Positions 1 to 9,057 of a stretch of DNA of 40,212 nucleotides are shown here, in pieces; positions within the stretch are counted from its first letter, which is position 1, and each line of letters opens with the position of its first letter. The notes under the pieces are model-generated. The model saw only the letters and a list, made by a program, of their open reading frames with translations. It ran no database searches and was not told where the DNA came from. The stretch is taken from positions 1-40,212 of the forward strand of contig CAJMQE010000029.1 of NCBI GenBank assembly GCA_905215405.1. The letters run 5' to 3'. Origin of the DNA: an uncultured bacterium. GTDB taxonomy: Bacteria > Bacillota > Clostridia > Lachnospirales > Lachnospiraceae. The position numbers and the translations under genes were made by a program.

Positions 1-240
1 TGCCCATTCTCACAGCCCTTTATTTATTTGCTTCGTGGACATCGAAATTAATTCAGATTAATGTGACAATATTTTAATAAATTCTATAAAATCGTTGGTC
101 TTTCAACACAAAATATATTTATGCAACTGTATTAACTTTAAGAATTATAAGATAAAATCATATTCTATGTCGTCATAAAGGGCTTTTTTACTTACTTTTA
201 AAATATGTTGCAAGAAATTATGGGAAAAGTTCTTAATAAA

Positions 241-269
241 TTACCAAATATTACATTTTATGCTATAAT
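241..269 (+). promoter_or_regulatory. candidate promoter of the sugar kinase gene
   Basis: A TTACCA box (241-246) and a perfect TATAAT box (264-269) lie 17 bp apart, 48 bp before the kinase start codon. The rest of 1-316 is AT-rich. A weaker GTGACA/TATAAA pair sits near 63-90, but I see no gene or other structure there. Inferred from consensus boxes only. Confidence 0.55.
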
Positions 270-316
270 GAGATTTAAAAGATAAAAAACTATATTACAC
301 AAATGTGAGGTACACT

Positions 317-1324
317 ATGAACAACAAAATTATTACTTTCGGAGAGATCATGCTTCGTCTTTCTCCTGAAAACAATGAACGTTTTACCCAGTGCAATCAG
401 TTTGAGGCTGTCTATGGTGGCGGTGAGGCCAACACTTCAGTTTCTCTTGCCAGCTTCGGTGTAGATTGCAGTTATGTCACTAAGCTTCCAGCTCACTCAA
501 TCGGTCAGAGTGCTGTAAACGCTCTCCGCGAATATGGAGTAGATACCAGCAGAATCGTTCGTGGTGGCGATCAGATTGGTATCTATTTCCTTGAGAAAAA
601 GACAAGCCAGAGACCTTCCAATGTTATTTATAACAGAAGCGGTTCTGCAATCGCACTCGCAAAAGAAGATGATTTCGACTGGGATGCTATCTTCAAAGAT
701 GCTACTTGGTTCCATTTCTCAGGTATTACTCCTGCAATCAGCGATGAACTTGCAAAGATCTGCTTATTTGCCTGCAAAAAAGCAAAAGAAAAAGGTCTTA
801 CAGTCAGCTGTGATTTAAATTACAGAAGTAAATTATGGTCAAGTGAAAAAGCTAATAAAGTCATGTCAGAAATCTGTAACTACGTAGATATCTGTATTGC
901 CAACGAAGATGATGCAATCGGTATCTTTGAAATCGAACCAGTTGCAGGTAACAACAAAGAAAAGAACGAATTTATCGCAAAAGAACTGATGAAACGTTTC
1001 CCATTCAAGATGGTCGCTTCTGTATGGCGTGAAGAAATTTCTATCACAACATTCAAGCTGCAGTCCATGATCTACACAGATGGAAAAGCTTACTTCAGTA
1101 AAGAATATTTCATGCAGATCCTTGACTTCATCGGTGCTGGTGATGCATATTGTGCCGGTCTGATCTATGCATATCTGCAGAACTATGATCCTCAGAAAGC
1201 AGTTGAATTTGCAAATGCTGCCAGCTGTCTGAAACATACTGTAAGCGGTGACTTCAACCTTGTATCCGTTGATGAAGTCAACAGACTTGCCTTCGCAAAA
1301 GCTGGAAATGAAGTTCAGAGATAA
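317..1324 (+). CDS. kdgK: PfkB-family sugar kinase, probable 2-dehydro-3-deoxygluconokinase
   Basis: A 335-residue carbohydrate kinase of the ribokinase/PfkB fold. It probably phosphorylates 2-keto-3-deoxygluconate to KDPG in hexuronate catabolism in the cytosol. The N-terminal substrate-side motif GGGEAN is at residues 34-39. DLNYRSKLW in the middle matches the DxNYRxxLW signature typical of KDG kinases. The C-terminal anion-hole motif GAGD (273-276) supplies the catalytic Asp276. The start is the ATG at 317 behind GTGAGG; an in-frame GTG at 305 has no better ribosome site. The gene stands alone with its own promoter and terminator, without the aldolase often found beside it. Another ketose or fructose kinase of the same family is possible, so substrate is inferred. 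Confidence 0.85.
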   Translation: MNNKIITFGEIMLRLSPENNERFTQCNQFEAVYGGGEANTSVSLASFGVDCSYVTKLPAHSIGQSAVNALREYGVDTSRIVRGGDQIGIYFLEKKTSQRPSNVIYNRSGSAIALAKEDDFDWDAIFKDATWFHFSGITPAISDELAKICLFACKKAKEKGLTVSCDLNYRSKLWSSEKANKVMSEICNYVDICIANEDDAIGIFEIEPVAGNNKEKNEFIAKELMKRFPFKMVASVWREEISITTFKLQSMIYTDGKAYFSKEYFMQILDFIGAGDAYCAGLIYAYLQNYDPQKAVEFANAASCLKHTVSGDFNLVSVDEVNRLAFAKAGNEVQR

Positions 1325-1366
1325 CAAATGTGATCTTACATAATATACACGAATACATACACAACT

Positions 1367-1420
1367 AAAAAAGTTCTGCTGCAAAGACTATTTATCCGTC
1401 TTTTGTAGCAGAACTTTTTT
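1367..1420 (+). terminator. intrinsic terminator after the sugar kinase
   Basis: An A-tract, then a stem GTTCTGCTGCAAAGAC pairing (one bulge or mismatch) with GTCTTTTGTAGCAGAAC across a 9-nt loop, followed by T6. The A-tract on the left could make it bidirectional, also serving the convergent gene ending at 1572. Confidence 0.85.
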
Positions 1421-1424
1421 CTCG

Positions 1425-1565
1425 TTTATGGCTTTTATATCTATGGAACTTTTTATCTACATGACTTCTACGCTTATATGTCTTTTTCACCTATGTCTTT
1501 TACACTTATATGACTTTGATTTTTATATCTGTATAACCCTAATATTTACTCAACTTTTAATGGTT
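1425..1565. repeat. degenerate T-rich tandem repeat in a convergent spacer
   Basis: About seven imperfect copies of a 15-19 bp unit resembling CTTTTACACTTATATGA fill the gap between the kinase terminator and the 3' end of the ketopantoate reductase gene. The copies are strongly diverged. No open frame or hairpin of note is present. Confidence 0.5.
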
Positions 1566-1571
1566 TACAAA

Positions 1572-2489
1572 TCACACATTATAAGAATGTTCCAATTCCT
1601 TAATTTTGCGATACAAATACTGATTGGCTGGTGCTTTGATGTTGTGAACCTGCGACATTCTGATCAGAGTACCTGCGAACATTTCCACCTCCGATGGACG
1701 TTTTGCCACTCCGTCCTGACGCATGGATGGATACGCATGTGGCGCCAGTGTCTGAATCACTTTTATATCATACCCAATATCAGCCTCTGTCAGATTGATT
1801 CTTTCTGCCTGTGCCAATGTCACCACTTCTTTCATGGCATCCACCAGTACATGGTACGCTTCACTATCCTTTTGCAGCGCACCCGCATAGTCTGTCTGAA
1901 ACGCATGACAGACCTGATTAATTCCAATATTGAGCATATATTTGCACCACATCCGATAAATAATATCCTCTTCCACAACATAAGGAACTCCTGCACGATC
2001 GAAGAATTCTTTCAAGCTTTCGAAGTTCTCCTTTTGTGAAGATTTCGTCACACCAATATGAAGTTCTCCTGCCTTTGAAAATCGAAGATCATGTCCGGTC
2101 CTCATCGCATCCATTCCCTGTGCGACCGAATACAGCATATGCTCCATGCCAAAGCTCTTTCCTATGATCTGTTCACTATCCACTCCATTCATGACCGAAA
2201 TTATGATCGTATTCTTATCTACGCAATTTTTCATAGTCTGCAATGCAGTCTGTAATCCTGTATATTTTACTGCTACAATGACCAGGTCAAAAGGAGATAC
2301 ACTTCTGTAATCCGCCATATTAAAATCTCTCTTCTCTCCATTTACCGTGACCGGAATTGAGCGGTAACGTTTCAGACGTTCCTCATCACAGACAAAAGTA
2401 ACTGCATCCCTGCCCTGTGTCCGTGTAATCTGATCTGCATATAAAAGTCCAAGTGCACCCATTCCAATAATCGCTGTACTTTTTATCAT
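1572..2489 (-). CDS. panE: ketopantoate reductase family protein (2-dehydropantoate 2-reductase)
   Basis: A 305-residue NADPH-dependent reductase of the ApbA/PanE family, which reduces 2-dehydropantoate to pantoate in coenzyme A synthesis. The protein opens with the Rossmann motif IGMGALG. Conserved catalytic features are visible: VKYTG (lysine after the nucleotide domain), MNGV, and CKYMLNIGINQV with the Lys/Asn pair in the C-terminal helical domain. The ATG at 2489 is preferred over an upstream in-frame codon at 2534 because a G-rich ribosome site lies just upstream and the Rossmann strand begins at residue 3. Gut Firmicutes often carry several PanE paralogues, so this copy may act on another 2-keto acid. 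It is monocistronic here. Confidence 0.85.
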   Translation of the reverse strand: MIKSTAIIGMGALGLLYADQITRTQGRDAVTFVCDEERLKRYRSIPVTVNGEKRDFNMADYRSVSPFDLVIVAVKYTGLQTALQTMKNCVDKNTIIISVMNGVDSEQIIGKSFGMEHMLYSVAQGMDAMRTGHDLRFSKAGELHIGVTKSSQKENFESLKEFFDRAGVPYVVEEDIIYRMWCKYMLNIGINQVCHAFQTDYAGALQKDSEAYHVLVDAMKEVVTLAQAERINLTEADIGYDIKVIQTLAPHAYPSMRQDGVAKRPSEVEMFAGTLIRMSQVHNIKAPANQYLYRKIKELEHSYNV

Positions 2490-2700
2490 TCCTGTTGTCC
2501 CCCTGTTCCTATTGTGCAAAATACCGGACTGCAAATTACCAGCTTCTCACTTTCATTCCGTGCCCCGCAATCCTGTATTACCATTTTCGTGTTACCTTCT
2601 CTAATTTACGGTTTATCTGATGGTAAAATTGTAGTGTTTCATAAATAAGTTAAGATTATTATGACCTTTCCTTTAACCTATTACTTTTAGATTCTCATTT

Positions 2701-2763
2701 GGTCTTAACATTGAGTCTTAACATTTGGTCTTAACATTGAGTCTTAACATTTGGTCTTAACCT
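2701..2763. repeat. 26-bp direct repeat with 12/14-bp half units
   Basis: Two identical 26-bp copies (2701-2726, 2727-2752) and a partial third. Each is built of two half units sharing GTCTTAACATT, so the core recurs five times. The repeat lies in the 317-bp spacer between the ketopantoate reductase gene and the membrane protein gene. The remaining spacer shows no gene or clear hairpin. Confidence 0.8.
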
Positions 2764-2806
2764 ATCATTTTAACTTATAAAACTTGTGTTGCGATTCTGT
2801 TGCGCC

Positions 2807-3394
2807 CTAAAAATTCAATTGATCCTGTGGAATTCTTCCTGTCTTTTTCTCAAACATTGTCAAAATGACCGGCATAACGGTCCGATAGCCGACTCCTGTT
2901 GAATTCAATGTAATACATACAAGTTCATGCCCTGTATTCAGATTGATTTTCACAGCAAGTTTCTTTATTCCTTTGAGTCGTTTCAGATATTTTTCTTCAT
3001 CAAAAAGTTCCAATTCAATGAAATAATTTCCGAGTGTACTTCTAAGATGAATATCCTTAATATCCTGCCATGGAATGAATCCCAGCGCCACCGCTGAACT
3101 ATTATCGGTCACTCCATTCTCATCCACGATCAGAATATCTTTTCCTCCGAGTGCCCTCCGAAACAGAAAATACGTTGCATATCCAAAGAATAATGCACCA
3201 AATGCCATAATGCCCTTCAGAATATACAAAGTGATTGCGTGGGACACCACAAATCCCATTATTCCGCTTCCTCCACCGGAATAATCCACAAAAACCAGCA
3301 GCAGACATAATAATGTCATAAGTGTAGCTAAAAAGATGTACCCTACATTTCCCTGTTTCTTTTGTTTGACTATAAATCTGTTATCTTCCTCCAT
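2807..3394 (-). CDS. small membrane protein resembling the STM3941 family
   Basis: A 195-residue protein of unknown function. Two hydrophobic helices (roughly residues 20-38 and 53-80) are separated by a short Gly/Ser-rich loop. A basic stretch and a mostly beta C-terminal domain follow, with GVTDNSSAVALGFIPWQDI, a pattern I associate with STM3941-type or PH-like proteins in Firmicutes. The ATG at 3394 is chosen because GGAGG lies directly upstream; the upstream alternative at 3421 would be TTG without a site. It is separated from the hydrogenase operon by a terminator and is probably transcribed alone. Function is not inferable from the neighbours. Confidence 0.65.
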   Translation of the reverse strand: MEEDNRFIVKQKKQGNVGYIFLATLMTLLCLLLVFVDYSGGGSGIMGFVVSHAITLYILKGIMAFGALFFGYATYFLFRRALGGKDILIVDENGVTDNSSAVALGFIPWQDIKDIHLRSTLGNYFIELELFDEEKYLKRLKGIKKLAVKINLNTGHELVCITLNSTGVGYRTVMPVILTMFEKKTGRIPQDQLNF

Positions 3395-3530
3395 ACTGCC
3401 TCCAGTTCCTCTCTCCTGCAAAATGAATAGAAAACCAATGATGGAATCATATCCATTTTACCATTTGGTAATATTATACAATCATATTATATATATTTCC
3501 ATAAGCATTTCGTCCCGGTCAGACAGGCAT

Positions 3531-3567
3531 AAAAATAGACATGGTACCTTTTTATCGTACCATGTCT
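3531..3567 (-). terminator. intrinsic terminator of the hydrogenase operon
   Basis: A perfect 11-bp stem (AGACATGGTAC at 3537-3547 with GTACCATGTCT at 3557-3567). On the minus strand it is followed by a T5 tract. It sits about 60 bp after the hydrogenase stop codon. Confidence 0.85.
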
Positions 3568-3629
3568 GTTTCCATACACTATTACCAGCTACTCTTTATT
3601 AGAGCAGGATGTCAGTCAACACAAATCGC

Positions 3630-5345
3630 TTATTCTTTTACATGAAGCAGTTCATGTGCCTTCTGTGATAACGGTCTCTCAAGATATTCTTCATAACATC
3701 TGATAATTTCAGGGTTTTCATGTGAATATCTCAGATTGTTGTGCTGATCAAGTCCATAGAGCACCGCTGCTCTGTCAGAACTGTAATCAAGTCCATCATG
3801 AATTGGCTGTCCACCACCGTTAATGCAGCCACCAGGGCAGGCCATGATTTCTACAAAATCATAGTGAACCGTTCCTGCAACAATTGCATCCATCAGTTTT
3901 CTTGTATTGCCAAGTCCACTTGCCACTGCAACTTTTAAATCAGTTCCATCCAGTGTAAATGCAGCTTCTTTCCAACCATCCAGGCCTCTCACAGACTGAA
4001 ATGCATCTGCATCCGGATTTTTCTTTGTAACCAGATGTGCCGCCGTACGAAGTGCCGCTTCCATAACGCCACCAGTCGTTCCAAAGATCACGCCTGCACC
4101 GGTTCCTGTACCAAGTGGTGCATCAAACTCCTCTTCTGGAAGTGCTTCTGGCTTAATGTAATAAGAGCGGAACAGACGCTCTATTTCCCTCGTTGTCAGA
4201 ACCACATCCACATCGCGCATATACTCATTTCCATCTTCATCCCTGCCCGCATCCCAGGTACACTCGTCTTTCTTTGCCAGACAAGGCATTACAGAAATAC
4301 AGAAGATCCTTTCGGGATCGACACCAAGCAGTTCGGCATAATAAGACTTTGTAATAGCGCCGAACATCTGCTGTGGTGACTTTGCGCTGGAAAGTCTGTC
4401 TGCAAGCTGTGGATACTGTTCTTTCATAAATGTGACCCAGCCCGGACAGCAGGAAGTAAACATAGGAAGTCCCGATTCTTTGATTTCCGGCAATCTTTCA
4501 AGAAATTCACTTGCTTCTTCCATAATTGTCAAATCTGCTGAAAATGAGGTATCAAATACATAATCAAATCCGACTCTTCTCAGTCCTGCAACCAGTCTCT
4601 TTGCATTTGCGAACTCTCTGGAAAGTCCAAAACCTTCTCCCCAAGATGTTCTGACTGCTGGTGCTACCTGCACAACTGTGATCATATCCTTATTTTCCGC
4701 AGCATCCAGTGCCAGTCCCACATCATCTCTTTCTCTGAGTGCTCCGACCGGACAATTGATCAGACACTGTCCACACATTACGCAGTCTGACTCTTCAAGC
4801 GTCTGACCTGCTCTTACATTGACAGTTGTTCTGCCTCCTGTATTGACGACATCCCACACGTGAAGTGCCTGCACTTTATCACAGACCTGTACGCAACGCA
4901 TGCATTTGATACATTTTTCACTTTCCCTTACAAGTGGAAATTCTTTGTCAAATGGATAGGATTCAGGCTTAATTTCATACGGCATATCTGAGATATTCAG
5001 ATCATTTGCCACCGTCTGCAGTGCACAGTTGCCACTACGAACACAGGATGCACAGCGATAATCATGCTGGGACAGGATCAGTTTGACATTTGTTTTACGG
5101 GTCGTTCTGGCCTTTCTGCTATTCGTATGAATGACCATCCCTTCTTTTACCGGATTATTGCAGGCGATCACACATCGGTCGATGCCCTCAACTTCTACGA
5201 CACAGACTCTGCAGGCGCCGATTTCATTAATTTCTTTTAAGAAGCAGAGCGTTGGGATTTCAATTCCGGCCTGTTTTGCGGCATTCAGAATTGTTGTTCC
5301 CTCTTCAACTGCAATCTGTATTCCATTGATCGTTACATTTACCAT
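3630..5345 (-). CDS. [FeFe] hydrogenase catalytic subunit, group A2-like
   Basis: A 571-residue H2-evolving or H2-uptake hydrogenase. From the N-terminus: a 2Fe-2S ferredoxin domain (C34, C45, C48, C62), a His/Cys NuoG-type 4Fe-4S site (H94, C98, C101, C107), two 4Fe-4S motifs (C145-C155 and C188-C198), then the H-cluster domain. All three H-cluster signatures are intact: TSCCPGW (298-303 region), MPCLAKKDE (C355) and MACPGGCINGGGQP (C503, C507). The ATG at 5345 overlaps the upstream stop codon by 7 nt, with AGGAAGAG just before it, so the two genes are translationally coupled. No NADH-binding NuoF/NuoE partner is encoded beside it. The partner is the GltD-like fusion, which places it near the glutamate-synthase-linked group A2 rather than the classical bifurcating HydABC. 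Catalytic bias is unknown. Confidence 0.93.
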   Translation of the reverse strand: MVNVTINGIQIAVEEGTTILNAAKQAGIEIPTLCFLKEINEIGACRVCVVEVEGIDRCVIACNNPVKEGMVIHTNSRKARTTRKTNVKLILSQHDYRCASCVRSGNCALQTVANDLNISDMPYEIKPESYPFDKEFPLVRESEKCIKCMRCVQVCDKVQALHVWDVVNTGGRTTVNVRAGQTLEESDCVMCGQCLINCPVGALRERDDVGLALDAAENKDMITVVQVAPAVRTSWGEGFGLSREFANAKRLVAGLRRVGFDYVFDTSFSADLTIMEEASEFLERLPEIKESGLPMFTSCCPGWVTFMKEQYPQLADRLSSAKSPQQMFGAITKSYYAELLGVDPERIFCISVMPCLAKKDECTWDAGRDEDGNEYMRDVDVVLTTREIERLFRSYYIKPEALPEEEFDAPLGTGTGAGVIFGTTGGVMEAALRTAAHLVTKKNPDADAFQSVRGLDGWKEAAFTLDGTDLKVAVASGLGNTRKLMDAIVAGTVHYDFVEIMACPGGCINGGGQPIHDGLDYSSDRAAVLYGLDQHNNLRYSHENPEIIRCYEEYLERPLSQKAHELLHVKE

Positions 5346-7174
5346 TTCTCTACTCTTCCTCCTCTGAATATGCCGAAGCCATAGTGATCGCAGCGTAAGC
5401 ATCTGCCTGCTTCCTGACAGCCCTCTTCACAGGACATACCAAGTTCTACGGATTCAAAGTCTTTCTTTCGTTCACTCGCATCTCTTTCTGGAAGTTCTAC
5501 TCTTCCACAAGGAACTTTATCTTCAAATGTTGCCTCCGGAATATCTACATCACAACGAATTTCATGATGGAATCCAAGGTATTCATCTATGTTGGCCGCA
5601 GCTACTTTTCCTGCTGCAATCGCTCTGATTACGGTAGCTGGTCCTGTAACACAGTCACCTCCCGCAAATACTCCTCTGAGATCTTTGATCTCACTGGTAT
5701 CCAGTGCTTCAATTGCACCTCGTTTTACGCTCACACCAAATTCTTCAAACGGCTTGGACTCAATTCCCTGTCCAATCGCTACAATGATTAAATCACAAGG
5801 AATCAGTTCTTCCTCTCTCGCTGCTTTCACAGGTGACGGTCTTCCATGGGAGATCTTACTGATCATCTGTGGTTGAACCCAGAGCCCTGCCACATTTCCT
5901 CCATCATCAATCTCTACTTTCTTTGGAGCCATGAGTTCTACGATACCACAGCCTTCTGCCTCCGCTCCTTCTATTTCTCCACGAAGTGCAGTCATGTCAT
6001 CTTTTCGTCTTCTGTATACAATATTCACAGATTCTGCACCCAGTCTGACTGCAGATCTGGCAACATCCATTGCGACGTTTCCACCACCGATAACAACAAC
6101 ACGTTTGCCAGTATAATCCGGCATTTCATCATCTCCGATAGCACGGAGCATTTCCACTGCTGAGAGAATTCCTTTTGCTTCATCCTCTCCTTCGATACCG
6201 ATCTTCTTATCTGTATGTGCACCAATTGCTATGTAGAGCGCATCGTAACTTTCTTTGAGTTCTCTAATTGAAATATCTGTTCCAATGCTGACTTCCGTCT
6301 TTACTTCCACACCCGCTGAGAGAATTGCATTGATATCTTCATCCAGGCGTTTTCTTTCCAGACGGTAGTTCGGAATTCCATAACGCAACATCCCACCGAG
6401 CTGTTTTCGCTGCTCATAGACAGTGACTTTATGTCCCATCAGTGACAGATAATAGGCTGCACTTAATCCACCTGGGCCACCACCGACAATCGCAACTGTC
6501 TTACCTGTTGCTGGCGCACATGCTGGAATTGGAACTTCTCCTGCATGATCTACTGCCATTCTCTTCAATCCTCTGATGTTGACTGGTGCATCTACCATAG
6601 TACGTTTACATCTATTTTCACATGGGTGCTCACAAATAAATGCGCAGACCACTGGCATTGGATTATCCTTTCTGATCAGACGCACTGCATCTGCATATCT
6701 CTTATCCCTTACAAGTGCGATATATCCTGGTATATCTACACCAGCCGGGCAAAGATTTACACATGGTACCGGCTGATTACTATTGCAGGTACATCTGTTG
6801 TGTTCCACATGGGAAAGCAGATCATCCATACATCCATCTATACATTTAAGCACCATTTTGGCTGCCTCATATCCAATCGCACAGTCAGCGGAAAGGTAAA
6901 TTCCCTCTGCTGTCAGCTTAATTACATCTATCGTCTCCGCTGTTGCCTTTCCATTCAATACATCATCGAAAAGCTGGGACAACTGGTTCAATCCAATTCG
7001 ACATGGTACACATTTGCCACAGGACTGCGCCAGACACATTTTTACAAAGGAACAGGTCAGATCGACCGGACACAATCCCGGTGGGCTTGCTACGATCCTT
7101 CTTTCCAGATCCTGGTACAGGGACTCCATTGTCAGCTGCGCCCTGTCTTCTGTAATTACCGTTAATCTACTCAA
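5339..7174 (-). CDS. NuoF-type iron-sulfur domain fused to a GltD-like FAD/NAD(P)H oxidoreductase
   Basis: A 611-residue fusion, probable electron-transfer partner of the hydrogenase. Residues about 30-115 form a NADH_4Fe-4S domain (C52, C55, C58 in SCGKCVPCRIG plus C98) as at the C-terminus of NuoF, but without NuoF's NADH/FMN domain. Residues about 130-560 are like the glutamate synthase small subunit and NfnB. They carry 4Fe-4S cysteines (C138, C142, C177, C181, C185, C189), an FAD Rossmann motif VAIVGGGPGG (227-236) and a second nucleotide motif VIGGGNVAMD. A C-terminal Cys cluster (C582, C586, C592, C595) adds another possible iron-sulfur site. It starts at a TTG behind GGGAG; no ATG with a site precedes the domain. 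Likely role: passing electrons between NAD(P)H and the hydrogenase or ferredoxin, inferred from domains. Confidence 0.85.
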   Translation of the reverse strand: MSRLTVITEDRAQLTMESLYQDLERRIVASPPGLCPVDLTCSFVKMCLAQSCGKCVPCRIGLNQLSQLFDDVLNGKATAETIDVIKLTAEGIYLSADCAIGYEAAKMVLKCIDGCMDDLLSHVEHNRCTCNSNQPVPCVNLCPAGVDIPGYIALVRDKRYADAVRLIRKDNPMPVVCAFICEHPCENRCKRTMVDAPVNIRGLKRMAVDHAGEVPIPACAPATGKTVAIVGGGPGGLSAAYYLSLMGHKVTVYEQRKQLGGMLRYGIPNYRLERKRLDEDINAILSAGVEVKTEVSIGTDISIRELKESYDALYIAIGAHTDKKIGIEGEDEAKGILSAVEMLRAIGDDEMPDYTGKRVVVIGGGNVAMDVARSAVRLGAESVNIVYRRRKDDMTALRGEIEGAEAEGCGIVELMAPKKVEIDDGGNVAGLWVQPQMISKISHGRPSPVKAAREEELIPCDLIIVAIGQGIESKPFEEFGVSVKRGAIEALDTSEIKDLRGVFAGGDCVTGPATVIRAIAAGKVAAANIDEYLGFHHEIRCDVDIPEATFEDKVPCGRVELPERDASERKKDFESVELGMSCEEGCQEAGRCLRCDHYGFGIFRGGRVEKW

Positions 7175-7342
7175 ATATCTTAACTCCCTTCAGTCTTTGT
7201 CTTCTTGTTTGTGTAAAAATACAATCTCTTCCTCTAATATAACAGAGAATTTATGGAAAAGAAAGCAGGAACCTCGGATTCAGGCATACAAAATATTCCA
7301 TATTTCTACATTTTGTAGCAGTCTTTTGGGATACAAAAAGGC

Positions 7343-7375
7343 ATAAAAAAGCGGTACACACCAATCATGTACCGC
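7343..7375 (-). terminator. intrinsic terminator after the 72-residue protein gene
   Basis: Perfect 8-bp stem GCGGTACA/TGTACCGC with a 9-nt loop, followed on the minus strand by T6. It begins 9 bp after the stop codon at 7385 and isolates that gene from the hydrogenase operon. Confidence 0.85.
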
Positions 7376-7384
7376 GAATTCTTA

Positions 7385-7603
7385 TCATTTCTTTTTTTGT
7401 GCCATTTTCTTTAAATACTCTTCTCTGATCTTTGCCTGATCCTGCATATGAATGACCTGCTGTTTCAGATAGCTGATATAATCTCTGGTAAGTCTGACCC
7501 CACCTCTGACAGCCACATCTTCATGCTTTTCCATTTCATCCAGCCACTGCATCAGTGACTTTTCCCGGATATCGTTAAATGTATTGTCCTCTTTGATAAA
7601 CAT
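7385..7603 (-). CDS. small conserved-type protein of unknown function
   Basis: A 72-residue hydrophilic protein, rich in charged residues, with a probable helical hairpin (residues about 8-28 and 40-68) and a lysine-rich C-terminus ending in AQKKK. There is no membrane segment or Cys motif. A GGAG site lies upstream of the ATG at 7603, and a terminator follows at once, so it looks like a genuine gene. It could share a transcript with the lipase region upstream (44-bp gap). I do not recognise the family. Confidence 0.7.
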   Translation of the reverse strand: MFIKEDNTFNDIREKSLMQWLDEMEKHEDVAVRGGVRLTRDYISYLKQQVIHMQDQAKIREEYLKKMAQKKK

Positions 7604-7647
7604 TGTTTTCTCACTCCAATTTCTTATTCTGTTCTATCTCTATTAAC

Positions 7648-8259
7648 TTAAAATCCACGTTCCTTCAGGTCTTTTACCAGCCCCACATAGAACTCACATA
7701 CCCTGTATCCTTTAATATCCTGCCGTGTCAGATCGATTACATCACCATGTGAGACACTCTTTTTCCCTGTTTTCATCACTCCGAGAAAATTGCCCCATTT
7801 TGCAGAAGAAACCTCAACGAGCCCATCATTTTCTCCATCAAAATGCTTGGCGAGAAGATAGCCTGCATTAAGTGGAAATCCTGCAGAAAAAAAGTTTTTC
7901 ATCACTGATGTCACGCTCTGATAATAGACACCTGGAACATCCGGTACCGTCCTATTGAATTCTTCACAGTTACGGGCTGTCAGATCATTGACACCTGCCA
8001 GAAAATCCGGGTGTTCATCCCCAAGTTTTGTGAACGTCCTGTTATATTTATCTGCTACAAATGTCTGTATCGGTGAAGCGATATGATCCAGTAGGAAATC
8101 CGCGTAATGGCAGCCTCTGTGCGGTGTATTGACCGTTGTGAGCGATGCCACGTAAGGTCCCAGTCCAAGCTGGCTGATTGCATATCTCGCATCCAGACCT
8201 CCCTTGGAATGCGCAATAATATTGACTTTCTCACATCCAGTCTCTTCGATGATCTTCAT
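7648..8259 (-). pseudogene. C-terminal part of a frameshifted membrane lipase
   Basis: This frame (203 codons from the ATG at 8259) carries the nucleophile elbow AHSKGG, a DGLV segment likely to hold the catalytic Asp, and VSHGDV with the catalytic His. The oxyanion motif HGIFFRD lies in the preceding frame. The two frames overlap by ATGA (8256-8259) and the downstream frame is -1 relative to the upstream one. A complete alpha/beta-hydrolase needs both halves, so this is most simply one lipase gene broken by a 1-nt deletion, or a sequencing error. Coupled translation of two chains or ribosomal slippage cannot be excluded: an A AAA G run and an AGGAG lie just upstream of the junction. Confidence 0.75.
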
Positions 8260-8993
8260 ATATTGTCTTTTAGCTCCTGGCCACTTCTTCTGACTGCATC
8301 AGAAGACTGCTGATGTCCATACCATACCTGTGCACCATTTCGCTTAAGCTCCCCTGTAATCCTGCCCCAGTAATTTACATACAGCCAGTCTCGAAAGAAA
8401 ATTCCATGCACCAGTACCAATGGATAACATGTCTTACAGACTTCATTTTCCTTTCTGGCCTCATCCAGCATTGCCTGTGACTGTTCATACAAAAATTCAT
8501 AGCGAACCTTTTTGCACCAGCGTGCCAGGATCCATACATTGACCAGTGGGAACCACCACAGGCACAGCAGTAACAGCCTGTTCGTCACCCCCAGATCTCT
8601 TGAAGTAAACATGACTCTGGTACATCCATTTAATATAACCAGGGCTTCCACCAGAAATGCAACGATTCCATTGAGGATGCTTATTTTTAATGAAAATGTG
8701 CCTATCGGGCATAGGAACAGGACCGTTACTAGCACTATTTCCAAAACTATAGAAACACCTGCTGTCACAATCAGTTCATAGCCGGCATCCATAATCTTCA
8801 GACGCCTGCCAGATAAGGTTACATGAACTGGTCTGATATTACAGTAAATGTACCCAAGCACCAGCAAAATGGTCACTGGAACCATCATGCCCATACCGAT
8901 CGGGACACGATTCCATATCAAAAGAATATTCATCATTGCCAGCACGATCAGTATATTTCTCACTCTGTGCCAGAACATTTTTTGTTTCTGCAT
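8256..8993 (-). pseudogene. N-terminal part of a frameshifted membrane lipase
   Basis: Several hydrophobic helices in the first about 170 residues, then the start of an alpha/beta-hydrolase domain with YPLVLVHGIFFRD, an oxyanion-hole HG motif as in bacterial triacylglycerol lipases. The frame stops at 8256 immediately before the nucleophile region, which continues in the overlapping frame (7648-8259). The ATG at 8993 has GAGG 8 nt upstream; an ATG at 9017 is also in frame but has no ribosome site. In intact form the product would be a membrane-anchored esterase of about 445 residues, an arrangement plausible for Lachnospiraceae lipases. Confidence 0.7.
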
Positions 8994-9057
8994 TTGATCT
9001 GCCTCACTTCTTTTCATGTTCTAATTTTATAAAGATTGCTCTTATCATCTGTTCATT

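Noticed and set aside
14..184. Perfect 10-bp inverted repeat AGCCCTTTAT / ATAAAGGGCT (14-23 and 175-184)
   Set aside because: The arms are about 150 bp apart in AT-rich sequence and enclose nothing recognisable; likely chance, though the right arm is followed by a T-run.
1428..2039. Plus-strand 203-codon frame opposite the ketopantoate reductase gene
   Set aside because: Cys/His/Ile-rich composition typical of an antisense frame; it runs through a tandem repeat and shows no motif, while the minus strand encodes a complete enzyme.
6545..7165. Plus-strand 206-codon frame opposite the hydrogenase partner
   Set aside because: Shadow of the conserved iron-sulfur protein; no ribosome site or family features.
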